Shown here in pieces: positions 37,250 to 48,800 of a stretch of 64,000 nt of DNA (position 1 is its first letter; each line of letters opens with the position of its first letter). The DNA lies in NCBI RefSeq assembly GCF_954871325.1, contig NC_088779.1, positions 17,982,846 through 18,046,845 of the forward strand. The letters are read 5' to 3'. The notes beneath the pieces were generated by a model. That model worked only from the letters and a program-made list of their open reading frames with translations, was not told the DNA's origin and did not search any database. Made by a program: the position numbers and the translations under genes. This DNA is from Gordionus sp. m RMFG-2023. Taxonomy: Eukaryota > Nematomorpha > Gordioida > Chordodea > Parachordodidae.

Positions 37250-38962
37250 ATGTAAACTGTTATATTTCTTATTTGTTGAATTGCTAAGTCGCCGAATTTC
37301 TAAGTCGAGATTTTACGTAATCTTAAAATAATATATTTCCCTGAAATGGATTTTCTTTTTTTCAATTTTATTATTTTTCATACAACTTTTTTATTTCCAT
37401 TTTCTAAGAAAAAAAAACAAAAAAATCTTTTTTCAAAAAATACAAATTCCAAGAATTGGTCAAAAAAATTATTCACAATTCAAAAAATTGATAAAAGAAA
37501 ATAAAAAATAATAACAATCCAAAAAATCGATAAAAGAAATAAAAATAATAAAATCTCCTTAAGATTTCATAACATCTCCCTTTTTTAAAAAGATTTTCTA
37601 ATTTGATCCTTATGTCTCTTCGCCCTTAACGGTATCCACAGTATATATGAACTTCCCCGATAGGCCCACTATAGTCCCCTTGATCCACTTTACTTTGTCA
37701 CTATAAGTTTTCGTCCATACTGATTCTCCTATCTTGAAAAATGTACCTCTTTGATCTGCGTGCGTATCGTCTTGTTTGCTCTCATGGGTTTCTTTAATCA
37801 TTTCAAGATGATTCCGAGAATTCCGTCCAAACATCATCTGTGCTGGGGTTTGTCCTGTAGTCGTGTGCTGGGTGTTTCTATACGCTAATAAGAATTCGTT
37901 TAGTATTTTTTTTATTTTCGTATCCTGCTTCCATTTCCTTCCCCTTCCGAAGTCGAAGTTGTTGATCTTAGATGTGAGTTTAGTCTTGTTGGAATTCGTA
38001 AATTTTTCCCTCTTCGGTAGCTCTATTTGTTGAATTATTCTGATCGTGAGTCTCTTAATCTGTTTGTTGCCGATTTCTTCTAATTTTATCTGAGATGCTG
38101 ATACATCGTCGTCCCAGATGTTATATTGAAATATTTTCAATCTACATATATCGAATTTGTATTTTTTGATTTTGGGTGAATATTTTCTCTTATTTTTGTC
38201 CTTTAAAATATTTTTCACTTTTATATTGTCATTATTTAATTTGATTTTTTCACTATTTTTATCTTTTAAAATATTTTTTATATCTTGATAATGTCTAGTT
38301 GGAGACTTGGGTATTACATCAATTTTATTACACTCATGTAAAATTTTAGTGGTTTTAACGTATAATTTATCCTTTAATAAATACTTTGAACATTTCTTTC
38401 GTTTTGACGTGACTTGCTCTTTTTTCTCGATACTTAATACAAGTGCTAAACTGTAAGAATTTACAGAATCGTTAATGGAAGTTATATGACAAGGCATAAA
38501 ATCTGGTAATTTTTTTTGAGTCGGATGCTTTATCCCTGAATTTTTCGTTTCCTTTATCCATTTCGTTGACATTATTGTCCTTTTTGTATTCGTGTTTTAT
38601 TTTATCAATAATTTTGTTGTTTTCTTCAAATTTTTGAGGATAAATTTCATGGTCTATCGCGAGAATATAAATGCTTCCTTCCCCTTTAAAATATTTAACA
38701 TATCATACTTTAGATCCATCATATTTTTCGGCACCGCTTTTTGGGCTAGAATATATATATCGCTGGATTGTAATGAGAGAATAATTATCCCTTTTTTCTT
38801 TTTTTCATCTGTAATATTGTTCAATGTGAAATATGCCTCCAATTTAATAAGAAATGTTGAGAAAGAATCACTGTTTTCCTTAATGGGAATCGAAGGTGCC
38901 ATCTTATATATTTTATATCTAATTTTAGTTATTTCATCTGTTCGTCTGCCATTTCATACTTG
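37250..38962 (-). mobile_element. Ty3/Gypsy fragment fossil (gag- and integrase-like parts)
   Basis: A gag-like start lies at 38902-38654 (FSTFLIKLEAYFTLNNITDE). An integrase C-terminal part lies in the open stretch 38572-37610, with AYRNTQHTTTGQTPAQMMFG and a later GESVWTKTYSDKVKWIKGTI. A purine tract followed by TGTTATG at about 37585-37570 looks like the start of the 3' LTR, which would run leftward to about 37250. Reverse transcriptase was not seen. The element is broken and is nested in the hAT element at 37007-40165. Confidence 0.75.
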
Positions 38963-38984
38963 AAAAAAATTTTCAAAATTTTAG

Positions 38985-39600
38985 GACAGCTTTTAAAATC
39001 TTAATTTAAAAAGTATTTTTTTAAGGCTTTGTAAAATTTTAATATTCTATCGATGGCAGGTATTAACGATAAGCACCTGATAGGTACATATCGTAACAAC
39101 TCACACCATTCAAAGTCAGACCACTCCACCAACTCCTAGTTGATGAATTAAACTTCTTATCATATTTATTTCGATATCCACAGATAGTACATTCATTGCC
39201 TTCTTGCAAGAATCATGTAGTATATGGCATTTACAGTAAATTGGTATTAATTCATTATTGTGCTGCCTCAATTCGGTAAATACACTTTGGTTTTTGCCAA
39301 AATTTACAGAGGCATTATCAGCGCAGAAAGCTGACATGTAATTCATTGATAACCCTGAATCAGCTATATTTATATTATGTGGTTAGCTACATCATTAGAT
39401 TTTTCCCTATCCAAGGAAAAAAAATTGACAGTTTTATTGAAATGTTATTATTCTTGTTGAAATTAAAGATCAAGGGAAATGCTTTAATATTTCCCTTATT
39501 AGATGCATCTGTCAGAATTGCATATGGATGCCCATCTTTCAAATCGTCTAGAATTGACCTCTAGAATTTAGGTACTAAAACACTTGTGATAGCCTTTCTC
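38985..39600 (-). pseudogene. hAT transposase relic
   Basis: On the minus strand, from high to low coordinates: LTCGRTKMRKAITSVLVPKF (about 39635-39575), YAILTDASNKGNIKAFPLIF, then an intact 76-codon part (39346-39116) with FCADNASVNFGKNQSVFTEL and YCKCHILHDSCKKAM. At about 39115-39000 follows EWCELLRYVPIRCLSLIPA and KFYKALKKYF. This is the order and wording of a hAT core (DASNKGNxKxFPL, ADNxxVNFGK, CxAHIxHN, HVxTRWLSLxPA). Stops break it, and the Gypsy fragment cuts off its 3' part. Confidence 0.8.
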
Positions 39601-39828
39601 ATTTTTGTTCTACCACAAGTAAGGTTTGCACTTATATTGGAGTCGTTAGATATCATGGGGAAAAGATTCGACAGCTCTGTGAATGTTGAACTACATGTTA
39701 GATGTATACGATTTCCGCAACCGTAGTTGCATCTGTATTATTTATTATTTTGGAGAATATTTTTGTATTGCAATCGATGTTGATATACTCCCCTGTACTG
39801 ATGAATGAAATGTTGTTGATTTATTATT

Positions 39829-39980
39829 GGATAAATTTAAAACAGGATAGAAAGAAATTACAAACTAGACATGTTTTTTCGAATAAATATTTAAAACTAT
39901 TTTAGGATAAATTTAAAACAGGATAGAAAGAAATTACAAACTAGACATGTTTTTTCGAATAAATATTTAAAACTATTTTA
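39829..39980 (+). repeat. perfect 76-bp tandem duplication
   Basis: GGATAAATTTAAAACAGGAT and the rest of the unit occur twice in direct succession (39829-39904, 39905-39980) with no difference that I can see. It lies in the hAT element at 37007-40165. The identity implies a recent event. Confidence 0.9.
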
Positions 39981-41667
39981 AAAATAAAAAAATAATCAAT
40001 AACTGTCTCTCAAAATGATTATTTATATATTAAAAACTTTAAAAAAATTGCGGTAAATTTTTGCGGAAGATTTCCAATTAAGGTAGTTTTGCGGAAGAGA
40101 GATGTCTGCGTGTAAACTAAAGATTTGCGGGAGTCCCGCTGATGGGGGGAGACATGGCAACCCTGCTCACGATGTAAAGTAGTATCAGAATTTATTATGT
40201 TGGATAAATTGATATAAAAACACTAAAAATCTTTGGGAAAAATAAATGTGCAAATATATTGAAGCCTTGAGTTATTTAAACGGCAAGGTGCCATATTAGA
40301 AATGAAACATTTTGGAACTATAAAATAAGGACTAGAATGATATGATGAAACAATTAAGATTTTATATATTGTCGCACCACCTCTAGTTTATATATTATAT
40401 CTTAAAATATAAGTAGTTTGTAAAAATATCAAAAATTTATTTGTATTTAACTCAAAACTGTTTTTTGAAAAAGAAAAAAATAGCTTTCCTAACGTAAAAA
40501 GAAAAGATATCAAATTCATAACATCTATTGTAGGTTGAATAATAAAATGTTTAATTTTTAAAATTATTTATAACTAAATAGATAGCGTTAAATACTTGAA
40601 AGCAAATTGTTACTATATTTATTTACTAACGCATTCATTAGTAAATTTCATTATAATATTAGTTGTTATATATTATAACTGTCAAATACGTCTAAAAAAG
40701 TGGCATTTTATCTAATATTTAATAAACAACTGTATATAATAGAGGATTATAAACTATATGACTACTTACTTACTTTTTATTATACTTATTTGGACCTTGA
40801 AAATATTTTTAGGAATAGATATGGTAATAAAATTTAAAAATAAATATACAGTTGATTTGTTATTTTGAACTCTGCTAATTACAATATTAACTTTTTTAGT
40901 TTTCAATTAATAAATGATTATATTTATTTTATTAGGGTTATAAAATAATTTAAATAATAATAGTCAATTAAGCTTCAGCTGTTAATGCTTAAATTAATAT
41001 TTAGTGAGTGATATTGATATTCTATTTTTAACACAAATTTGATTGCTAGCTGACATAGTGAAAATATAATTTATATGTATTAATTTAATCTAACATTTAA
41101 AATAGTATTCATTTAATAAATATTTAGATAGTCCTATTAATTTTTAAATCATAAAATTAAATCTATATTTTACTTAATAGAATAATAAAAGAAATCTATC
41201 AGGGGGCAATCAAAAAAATTTATTTTTAGTTCAAGGGGTTAAGATTCCATTAAAAAAAAATTTTGTTTCAGTGGGCTATTCAAATTTTCCAGGGGACTTG
41301 AGCCCTGCGCACCCCCTCCCCTAGCGACGTCACTGCTTTCATATACTTATATACATCTAATTTAGGATATATAAATTAAATATAAATAACTGGCATCATT
41401 ATTCTTAAAATAATCGACATAATTTGTAGTTTCCTTTTATTTTAAATTTCTTCCTACCATTTTTATATAACTCTCTGAGTAAAATATTTAATACTATAAC
41501 AATAGTCTTTCCATGTTATAAAGTGTTTTTATAAATCTAAAATGGAGATTATTTTCTATAATATTTAGGAAAAATTATATATCTTTTTATCGACATCGCA
41601 TATTTTTTATCAACTAATCACAACATATCCTTTTCAAATAATGATTTATAGGTTTGAATATATATAA

Positions 41668-41880
41668 TAGTGCGCACAAATTGAACGTTTCAACATAGCG
41701 TTTCAAAAAGCAAATAAACGTAAACGGAGCTATGCTTAAATTAAAACGTTAATTTTTTTTAATATGAAACGTTTAAATTTTTAATAAAAAAAATGTTGTA
41801 CAATTTAAAGAATGCATTTAAAATGCATTATTTGCGTTTTGAAACGCTGCATTGTTTAAACGTTCAATTTGTTAGCACTA
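41668..41880. mobile_element. foldback MITE
   Basis: The left half starts TAGTGCGCACAAATTGAACG. The right half is its approximate complement, ending CGTTCAATTTGTTAGCACTA. Both halves carry AGCGTTTCAAAA/TTTTGAAACGC. About 213 bp in all, nearly wholly self-complementary. Flanks are TATATAA and TAACCC, so a short TA-rich target is possible. No coding content. Confidence 0.75.
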
Positions 41881-41929
41881 TAACCCATTTATTATAAATG
41901 AGGCTTGATAGAATATTTACAAAAAAGAT

Positions 41930-42112
41930 AAATAAATAAATACGTACCGATGATATGACACTATTACAATATGTGCCAAAGATATGACATCTCGATAATA
42001 ATACATACCGATGACATGACATACCGATGATTATACGTATCGATGACATGACATACCGATGACATGACGTCACGAATGACATAGTGAGGACATCTGAAAA
42101 TTATAATATAGA
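41930..42112 (-). mobile_element. second Helitron-like 5' terminus with minisatellite
   Basis: Read on the minus strand from 42112: TCTATATTATAATTTTC, then GATGTCCTCA, a GTGACGTCATG block and four to five units of GTATGTCATGTCATCG-like sequence. The same terminus on the + strand starts at 8739. Both are preceded by A. Only the end is recognisable; nothing Helitron-like follows it. Confidence 0.6.
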
Positions 42113-42629
42113 TAAAAAATCTATGGAAAAACTAATATAAACTATATTAATTTCAGTTTTTAGCAAAATTGTCTGAAATTTATACGGTAAGTATTTCAAA
42201 CTTGGTGGAATATATTTCCGCTAAAATCCCAATTTTAAATTTAAAAAAGAGCTGACGACTTAAAGTTGAAAAAATACCACATTGCTGGAAAAAACACATT
42301 CCCGCTACTATATAATTATAAAAATTAATTAAATATTTACTTGCGGCTATTTGTTTTAAGAGAATAATAATACAAATAAAATGCCTTCCTATTAAATTTC
42401 TATTGGATCCACATTAAAAGAACTAATGAAAATACGGAGATGGTATTATTATAGACTATTGAGGGTTAACATTTAAATCTAATTCCTTATATTTCTTTGC
42501 ACTTATAAGGCTTATAATTCCACCAGAAAATAAAACTTAATAAATGTATAAATATATAATATATAAAAATATTTATACCTATTTTTTTAAATAAATATCT
42601 TATTTATTCCTAATGACTTAAATTCTTTC

Positions 42630-42703
42630 TTGAAGGCCCCCTAAATTTTTAAAATCAAGGCCCCGTCGGATATTTTCCTACTAAGCTTACTAGCCAGTCC
42701 GTC
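42630..42703. mobile_element. isolated hAT end (GCCAGTCCGTCCTG)
   Basis: The sequence AAGGCCCCCTAAAT ... AGGCCCCGTCGGAT ... TAGCCAGTCCGTCCTG resembles the right end of the element at 27216-29211. No partner end or target duplication was found, so it is a remnant about 140 bp upstream of the COPS2 start codon. Confidence 0.5.
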
Positions 42704-42843
42704 CTGATATTCGATATGAAATTAAAATTTTTATATGACAGCTGTTACAATTATAGTAAATTTTCAATTATTCGTCATTCAATGTTTTCGGGTAATTCCA
42801 GCTAATTCCTCTCATGCATGATAAATTCTGTAAACTACATTGA

Positions 42844-45800
42844 ATGTCTCAAGAAGATGATTTTATGTGTGATGATGATGAAGAATACGATTTACAATAT
42901 TCTGAAGAATCTAATGATGAGCCTGATGTTGATTTAGAAAATCAATATTACAACTCAAAGGCACTAAAAGAAGATGATCCTGATAGAGCATTAGAAAATT
43001 TTCAAAAAGTAATAGTTTTATTATTAAATATTGGGTTGGACCGACCTTTAGCATTCTTCTTATATTGGATCAGGGAATTTTCAAAAAAATGATCTGATTT
43101 AATATTTTATTGGTTCCTAGTTATTTTTATTGTTTATATAATATATTCATGTTTTATATATAATTTCATAATATTAAATTAGTTAAAAGAACCCAAACAC
43201 AATTTATTTATACTGTTAAATAAATGAATTTTTTAAAAAATTATCTAAAAATTTATTACTTTTTTTTTTATCTACAACAAAAACAGGATTTAAAAATAAT
43301 TAATGAGTCAAACTGAGATAAGAATAAGAATAAAAAAAGCATAATAACTTAGTTAATTCATGAAATTTATTTGATTTTTTTGAATAGAAGATAGAAATAA
43401 AAATAAATCTAAATATTGTGGGTTGATAATAAAAATTATGATTTAATATAGGTAGGATAACTATGGCAGTTCACATAACAATATTATAAAGGATTTGTGG
43501 TATATTGCTTTCTTGCTATGAAAAGATTGATAAACTTAGGTTGGGAAATAGGGATTTAAGTATTTCTATCTGCAATATTTGTCAAGGGATGTATTGGTTT
43601 ATTGAAATAATTTTCAATTTCAAGGGAATGCGGGCAATTTTGATGGCATTATTAATAAATGAGACTTTTTATTTGCTTTAACAGCATCTACTACCCACAA
43701 ACTAAATATGCCACTTGAATTGGTTACTGATATTGGTGAAATTTCTTCTATGGGGTAATTCCATACCAAATAGATAACTTTTGGCCTGACCTATTTAATT
43801 TTGATTATATTTTGCATACTGAGAACATCATTATAAAGCATTGAATCCAAAATTTTAGCCTCCAAGTATTTATTATGTCTGAGATACCAATGGTCAGAAG
43901 TGCCAAAAAAGACCTCCAAAAGTAACCTCAGAAAAATACGATTTTTAAAAATTGAGATAAGTTAAAAAATAATGATGCTAAAAATAAAAATTATATGTCA
44001 TTATAACTATTAAAGGTTTTTTATTAAGGAATAAAATAATAATCTTGCAGTTTTTATTTAAGGAATAAATTTATAACTTTAAAACTTCAGGTGTTTTGCT
44101 TTCTGACTTTCTTTAAATTTAATATTTTATTCACTTATATTATATCTATATGTGAAAGAAATTTAAACTTGGAACAGCCAAGGATTTTTTAGTTATTATA
44201 ATATTTTAAAAAAATAGGCGGATATTTTAAAAAAATAGGCGAATATTTTTTCACAAATGGATGGCGCTCCTATATAAAATAAGATATTTTTGTTAAAATT
44301 ATTTTTATTTTTAAAAATTTTTCCATTTTTAAACATAAATAATATGATTTTCCAGCTTTAATATTATGAAAAATATTATTTAAGTTGCCATTAATAGGCT
44401 TACTTATTATTATTATTGATAACATTGCAGGAAAATATAATGAAAGATAAAAGCCAGTTTTGTGCACCTGCCTGCTATTAATTAATTTTTATTTTATAAA
44501 TATTTCGATAGTAAATAAATTTTTTCACATAATTCTAATGTATAATAAATGCTCAAATCCTTTTAAAGAATCTAAGCACTTTTATTATAAAACGAATCTG
44601 CCAAAGTTATGACATGGATAACTTAATTTCCAAGCGAAAATATCAAAAGCTAAATCCAGAATAGGTTAGTTACCAAGTAAATCTAACAAAGACCTTGTTC
44701 AGATCAAATAATTATACCTGTAAAATTTTATTAATAGGCTGAAGAGCCTATAAAAGATATAAATTTTACTTATGCTACTATACCAGAGTATGAGGTTAAA
44801 GAGATAAGGCTAATTTAGTAAATTTATCTCAATACCTAGGTCATAAAAAATTCACGCAGTGTTTACAATCGGTTCGACTAAGTTCAATACTAAATTATAT
44901 TCAAATTCGCAGACGTTTATTAGAGAATATAGTGTATCCATGTGAGGATCTGTTAATCGATGAAATTAGAGGATATTTAACCTGTATTTAAGAAAATGAT
45001 TGGTGGTTAGGATTTGTGTAAAAAGTGAGTATAAATAGATATGAAATAAATTTTCTCCATCCTAAAGGACGAGCTAATTCTTGTTTATGCAACGACACCA
45101 GATCTCCTTTTCATATTAAAAAATAATATTTTAAAAGCAAACCCATCAAAGACGACTGGGCGTACTTATTATTAGGGCTGTGCCGATATTAAATATCGGA
45201 TCGGATCGGTCCCGATATTTGGCTTTTTCAAAAATATCGGATCGGCCCGATACCTGTAAAAAACCCGATCCGATCCTTTTACTAAAAATGCAATTCTTAT
45301 ATAACTTTTGAGTAATGAAACTTTGAATTATTATTTTTTAATAAAAAAATTTTTTTTTAAATATTTAAAAAAAAAATAAATTTTTTCGAGTTTCTATTTT
45401 ACATTAATAATATTTTATAAATAATTTTTTTTTAAACAATGCAAATGTTATTTATTTTTTTAAATAGATTTTACAAGTTTTTTTATAAAAATAGAAAGGA
45501 ACACCCAAAGTTTTATTTATTTTTAATTTTTTAAAAAAATAACCCATATATAGAAAGTATGACAATATATTTTTCATATTAATTTAAATATTGCTTGGTT
45601 GGGCTATGATTGACCCATTTGTTTGGGTGATTTTTCAAAATCAACAAAAGATTGGGTTTGTATGAAACCCACTATTTTATAAATGCTAATTTTATATTTG
45701 TGTTATTTATTTAGAAAACTCGAATAACATTGATGATATTAATATTATATCCCCAGTGAATCCACTTGAATATTGGAGAGTTAATGCTGTAAAATTTCCA

Positions 45801-48800
45801 ACTTTATCAACACTTGCACGTAAATTTTTGGCTCCTCCAGCAACAAGTGTCCCATCTGAGTCTGCCTTCAGTACGGCAGGGGATATTGATAGTCCTCATC
45901 GTAGAAGCCTATTGCCTGAAAATCTAGAGGCTCTTATATTTATTAAAAAAAATCTAATATATTATAATTTTATATATTAAATATTACAATTTTATAAACC
46001 AACATAAAATGGATATATTATTATATATTTTTTTTAAAATTATTGTTGAAATAAAAAAATTAAATTATGCATAATTCTTTTATGCATAAAAAATATTGAT
46101 TTATTAATTACATTTGGTTCAAAGAGGGGTGGTAAAAAATTAATATAAATATCGGATCGGTATCGGATCGGTTTTGAACCAATATCGGAAAATATCGGAT
46201 CGGATCGGTAAAAAATATGTGGATCGGCACAGCCCTACTTATTATATTGCAAAAGGAAATTATCAAGTGGTCAAATAAGTAATATTCCTCAATTTTAATT
46301 TTCCTATAATATTTGCAAATTTAATAAATTAATTTCTCGAAAATTAAAATTTTTTACAAGAAAATAATTATTATAATTCACAAAAAAAATATGTTATTCT
46401 ATATAGGAGCGCCATAATTTTTTAAAAAATTTTCATTTTTTTTAAAAATCGTAATAACTAAAAGAACCCATGGCTTCCCAAGTTAAAAAAATTTTTTATA
46501 TATAGTTATAATATGAGTGAATAACAAAATATTAAATTAAGAAATTCTCGGAAAGCGAAACACCTGAAGTTTTCAGGTTCAAAATTTATAACTTAAATAA
46601 AGACTTCAAGATTATTATTTTATCTTTAATAGAGTTACAAAACGGCATATAATTTTTATTTTTATAATCTTTATTTGTTAACTTATCTTAATTTTTAAAA
46701 ATCGTATTTTTCGTAAAAAATTTTGGCACTTTTGACCATTGATATCTCAGAAACTACAAGTACTTGAAGGCTAAAATTATGGATTCGATGCTTTCTAATG
46801 ATGTTCACTCAGTATGCAATTTTTTCAAAATTAAAAGGGTAGGGTAGCGACTTGGGTATGGAATTACCCCATGCCTATTTTGATTTCCTATCTTATATAA
46901 ATAATATAAAAACAATATATACATAAAATTTTTACGTATACTTGATGAATTAATTTCATCATAAGAGTTGCTGTTATTTCATTCTAGATAGTTTTATCTA
47001 TAAAGCAGTGATGAAGGGTGTTTACTGGAAGCAATTGAAAAGCATTGGTTATTAGTTTAACCATACAACAAATTAAGATAATTTTGCTGAATTTTTTCTT
47101 AACTTCTATTTTTTAAAAAATCTAATAAAAAAAACAAAAGCGTTAAATAAAAAAAATAATAAAAAAAATATTGATTTTCAATACAAAGTCAAATAATATA
47201 AAATAATTTAAAACGAATATCAAAGGCCCTCCTTGAAAAAAGAAATAACTCCCATTATTCCCCGCGAATAAATTCTTCAATTTCCTTATCTATCATGTCC
47301 AAATTCATTAATTCATTTCTTAATTCATTTCTCATATGATTTCCCATTTTCAATATTGGTTTCAACCACGCGGGCTGCCACTGGTATCGCCGTTTCTACC
47401 ATTTCTCCCGCTATGGTCGTCGTTGGTTGGGCTACTGGAATCGTTTGCACCGGCAGTCTATCATTTTGGTACTTTTCCGCCTGTCTGAGATCCGCGGGGA
47501 CACTGATTTTGTAAGGGATCCATCGATTGACAATGATAACGTCATTACCGGGTTTCTCCCTCTTCATGTTGGGAAAGACTGCGTCGCTAGCGGGGGTAGT
47601 TCGGACATACTTTGATTTCCCTTTATATTAATATACACACTAGTTCGTATAATCATGCCAGGTAAATATTTAAACTTCTGGATTACCATCTTGAATTTTA
47701 AACTTTAATTTATAAATATTTTCTTTAAATTTTACAAAAAAGTTTATACAACACCAAAAAAAATATTTTTTTAATGAATTTTATCAACACAATAATTCAT
47801 TACACCAATTCATCCCATAAAACATTTAATAAAATAATTTTCCGAAATTAACTTTTAATCAGGGATCCAAACCGAAACGAATATCGGTTCAGGTTCGGAT
47901 AAAAATAACGGTTCAGGTTCGGTTCGTAAAAAATTAAAATATCGGTTCGGTTCGAACCTCTAAAAACCGGTTTGAACACTTTTGTATTCAAACCTACATT
48001 CGAATTATGTAGAGGGAAAATATTTTTTTTATTTTATCATTAATTTAAAAAACTCATGTATAAAACCTTCATTTTTATTAATTGTACATTATAAAATATT
48101 ATTTATATAAATATAAAAATAAAAATCAATAATTAATTTTAATATGAACAATATTTTACTTTTTTTACTTAAATTTTTTTTATTAAGCCGGACAATTAAT
48201 ACGTTTTCAAAATTCGTCTCACTCAAATTACATCTATAAGGAGATAGTATAAATTTAATTGTTGAAAAACATCTTTCCACACTAACTTGAGCCGACACTG
48301 CCAATATGATATCAGATTTGATGTGTCATTTATAATATTTTGGATTTAATTTTTCTCTAAGCATTATAATTTATAAGCTTTAAGTATTTAAAAAATGTTG
48401 TAAAATGACAATATACTAAAGTTTATAAAAATTATGACCGACACTTATCAATCAAATGTGATTGATGCTAATTTTAAAATAATTCGAATATAATTGAAAT
48501 TTTTTCAATTAATAACTTACATATTATTTTATAAGAATAAAATCATGAGGCTTGAACCGGTTCAGAAGCATTTTAACGGTTCGGTTTAGGTTCAGCTAGA
48601 ATTTTTTTAGCGGTTTAGGTTCGGTTCAGGTTCGATAAAAAATACCGGTTTTTAGCGGTTCAGGTTCGGTTTGGATCCCTGCTTTTAATCATCTCTTTTT
48701 ATCAAAAATAAAACAGTTATTTTGAAATAATTTCTCAAAAATAACTTTTCATCAATTTTTCACCAATTTTATAATTAATGATTCTTACTACACCGTGACA

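Larger units (their letters stand above)
37007..40165 (-). mobile_element. hAT element, CAGGGTTGCCA ends
   Basis: The left end CAGGGTTGCCAGGTC and the right end GACATGGCAACCCTG are flanked by perfect 8-bp duplications CTCACGAT (36999-37006 and 40166-40173). Subterminal TTGCGGGAGAAATTTGG-type motifs occur at both ends. It carries a minus-strand transposase relic and a Gypsy fragment (37250-38962). It is nested in the element at 36193-41335. Confidence 0.93.
36193..41335. mobile_element. outer hAT element, CAGGGGCGTCGCTAG ends
   Basis: The left end is CAGGGGCGTCGCTAGCC and the complement of the right end is CAGTGACGTCGCTAGGGG. The flanking 8 bases are CTTCCATA (36185-36192) and CTTTCATA (41336-41343), 7 of 8. 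Just inside the left end are G+C patches GGGGGGCTTCGCCCCC and GGCCTACGGCCCGC, which can form hairpins. No transposase of its own is recognised. It is interrupted by the element at 37007-40165, leaving about 2 kb of its own sequence. Confidence 0.82.

Noticed and set aside
38592-38963. 123-codon + strand open frame, hydrophobic
   Set aside because: It is antisense to the gag-like part of the Gypsy fragment.
42844-43092. Short stand-alone gene of 82 codons
   Set aside because: The last 27 codons read into the intron; the first 55 are COPS2 exon 1, joined to 55671.
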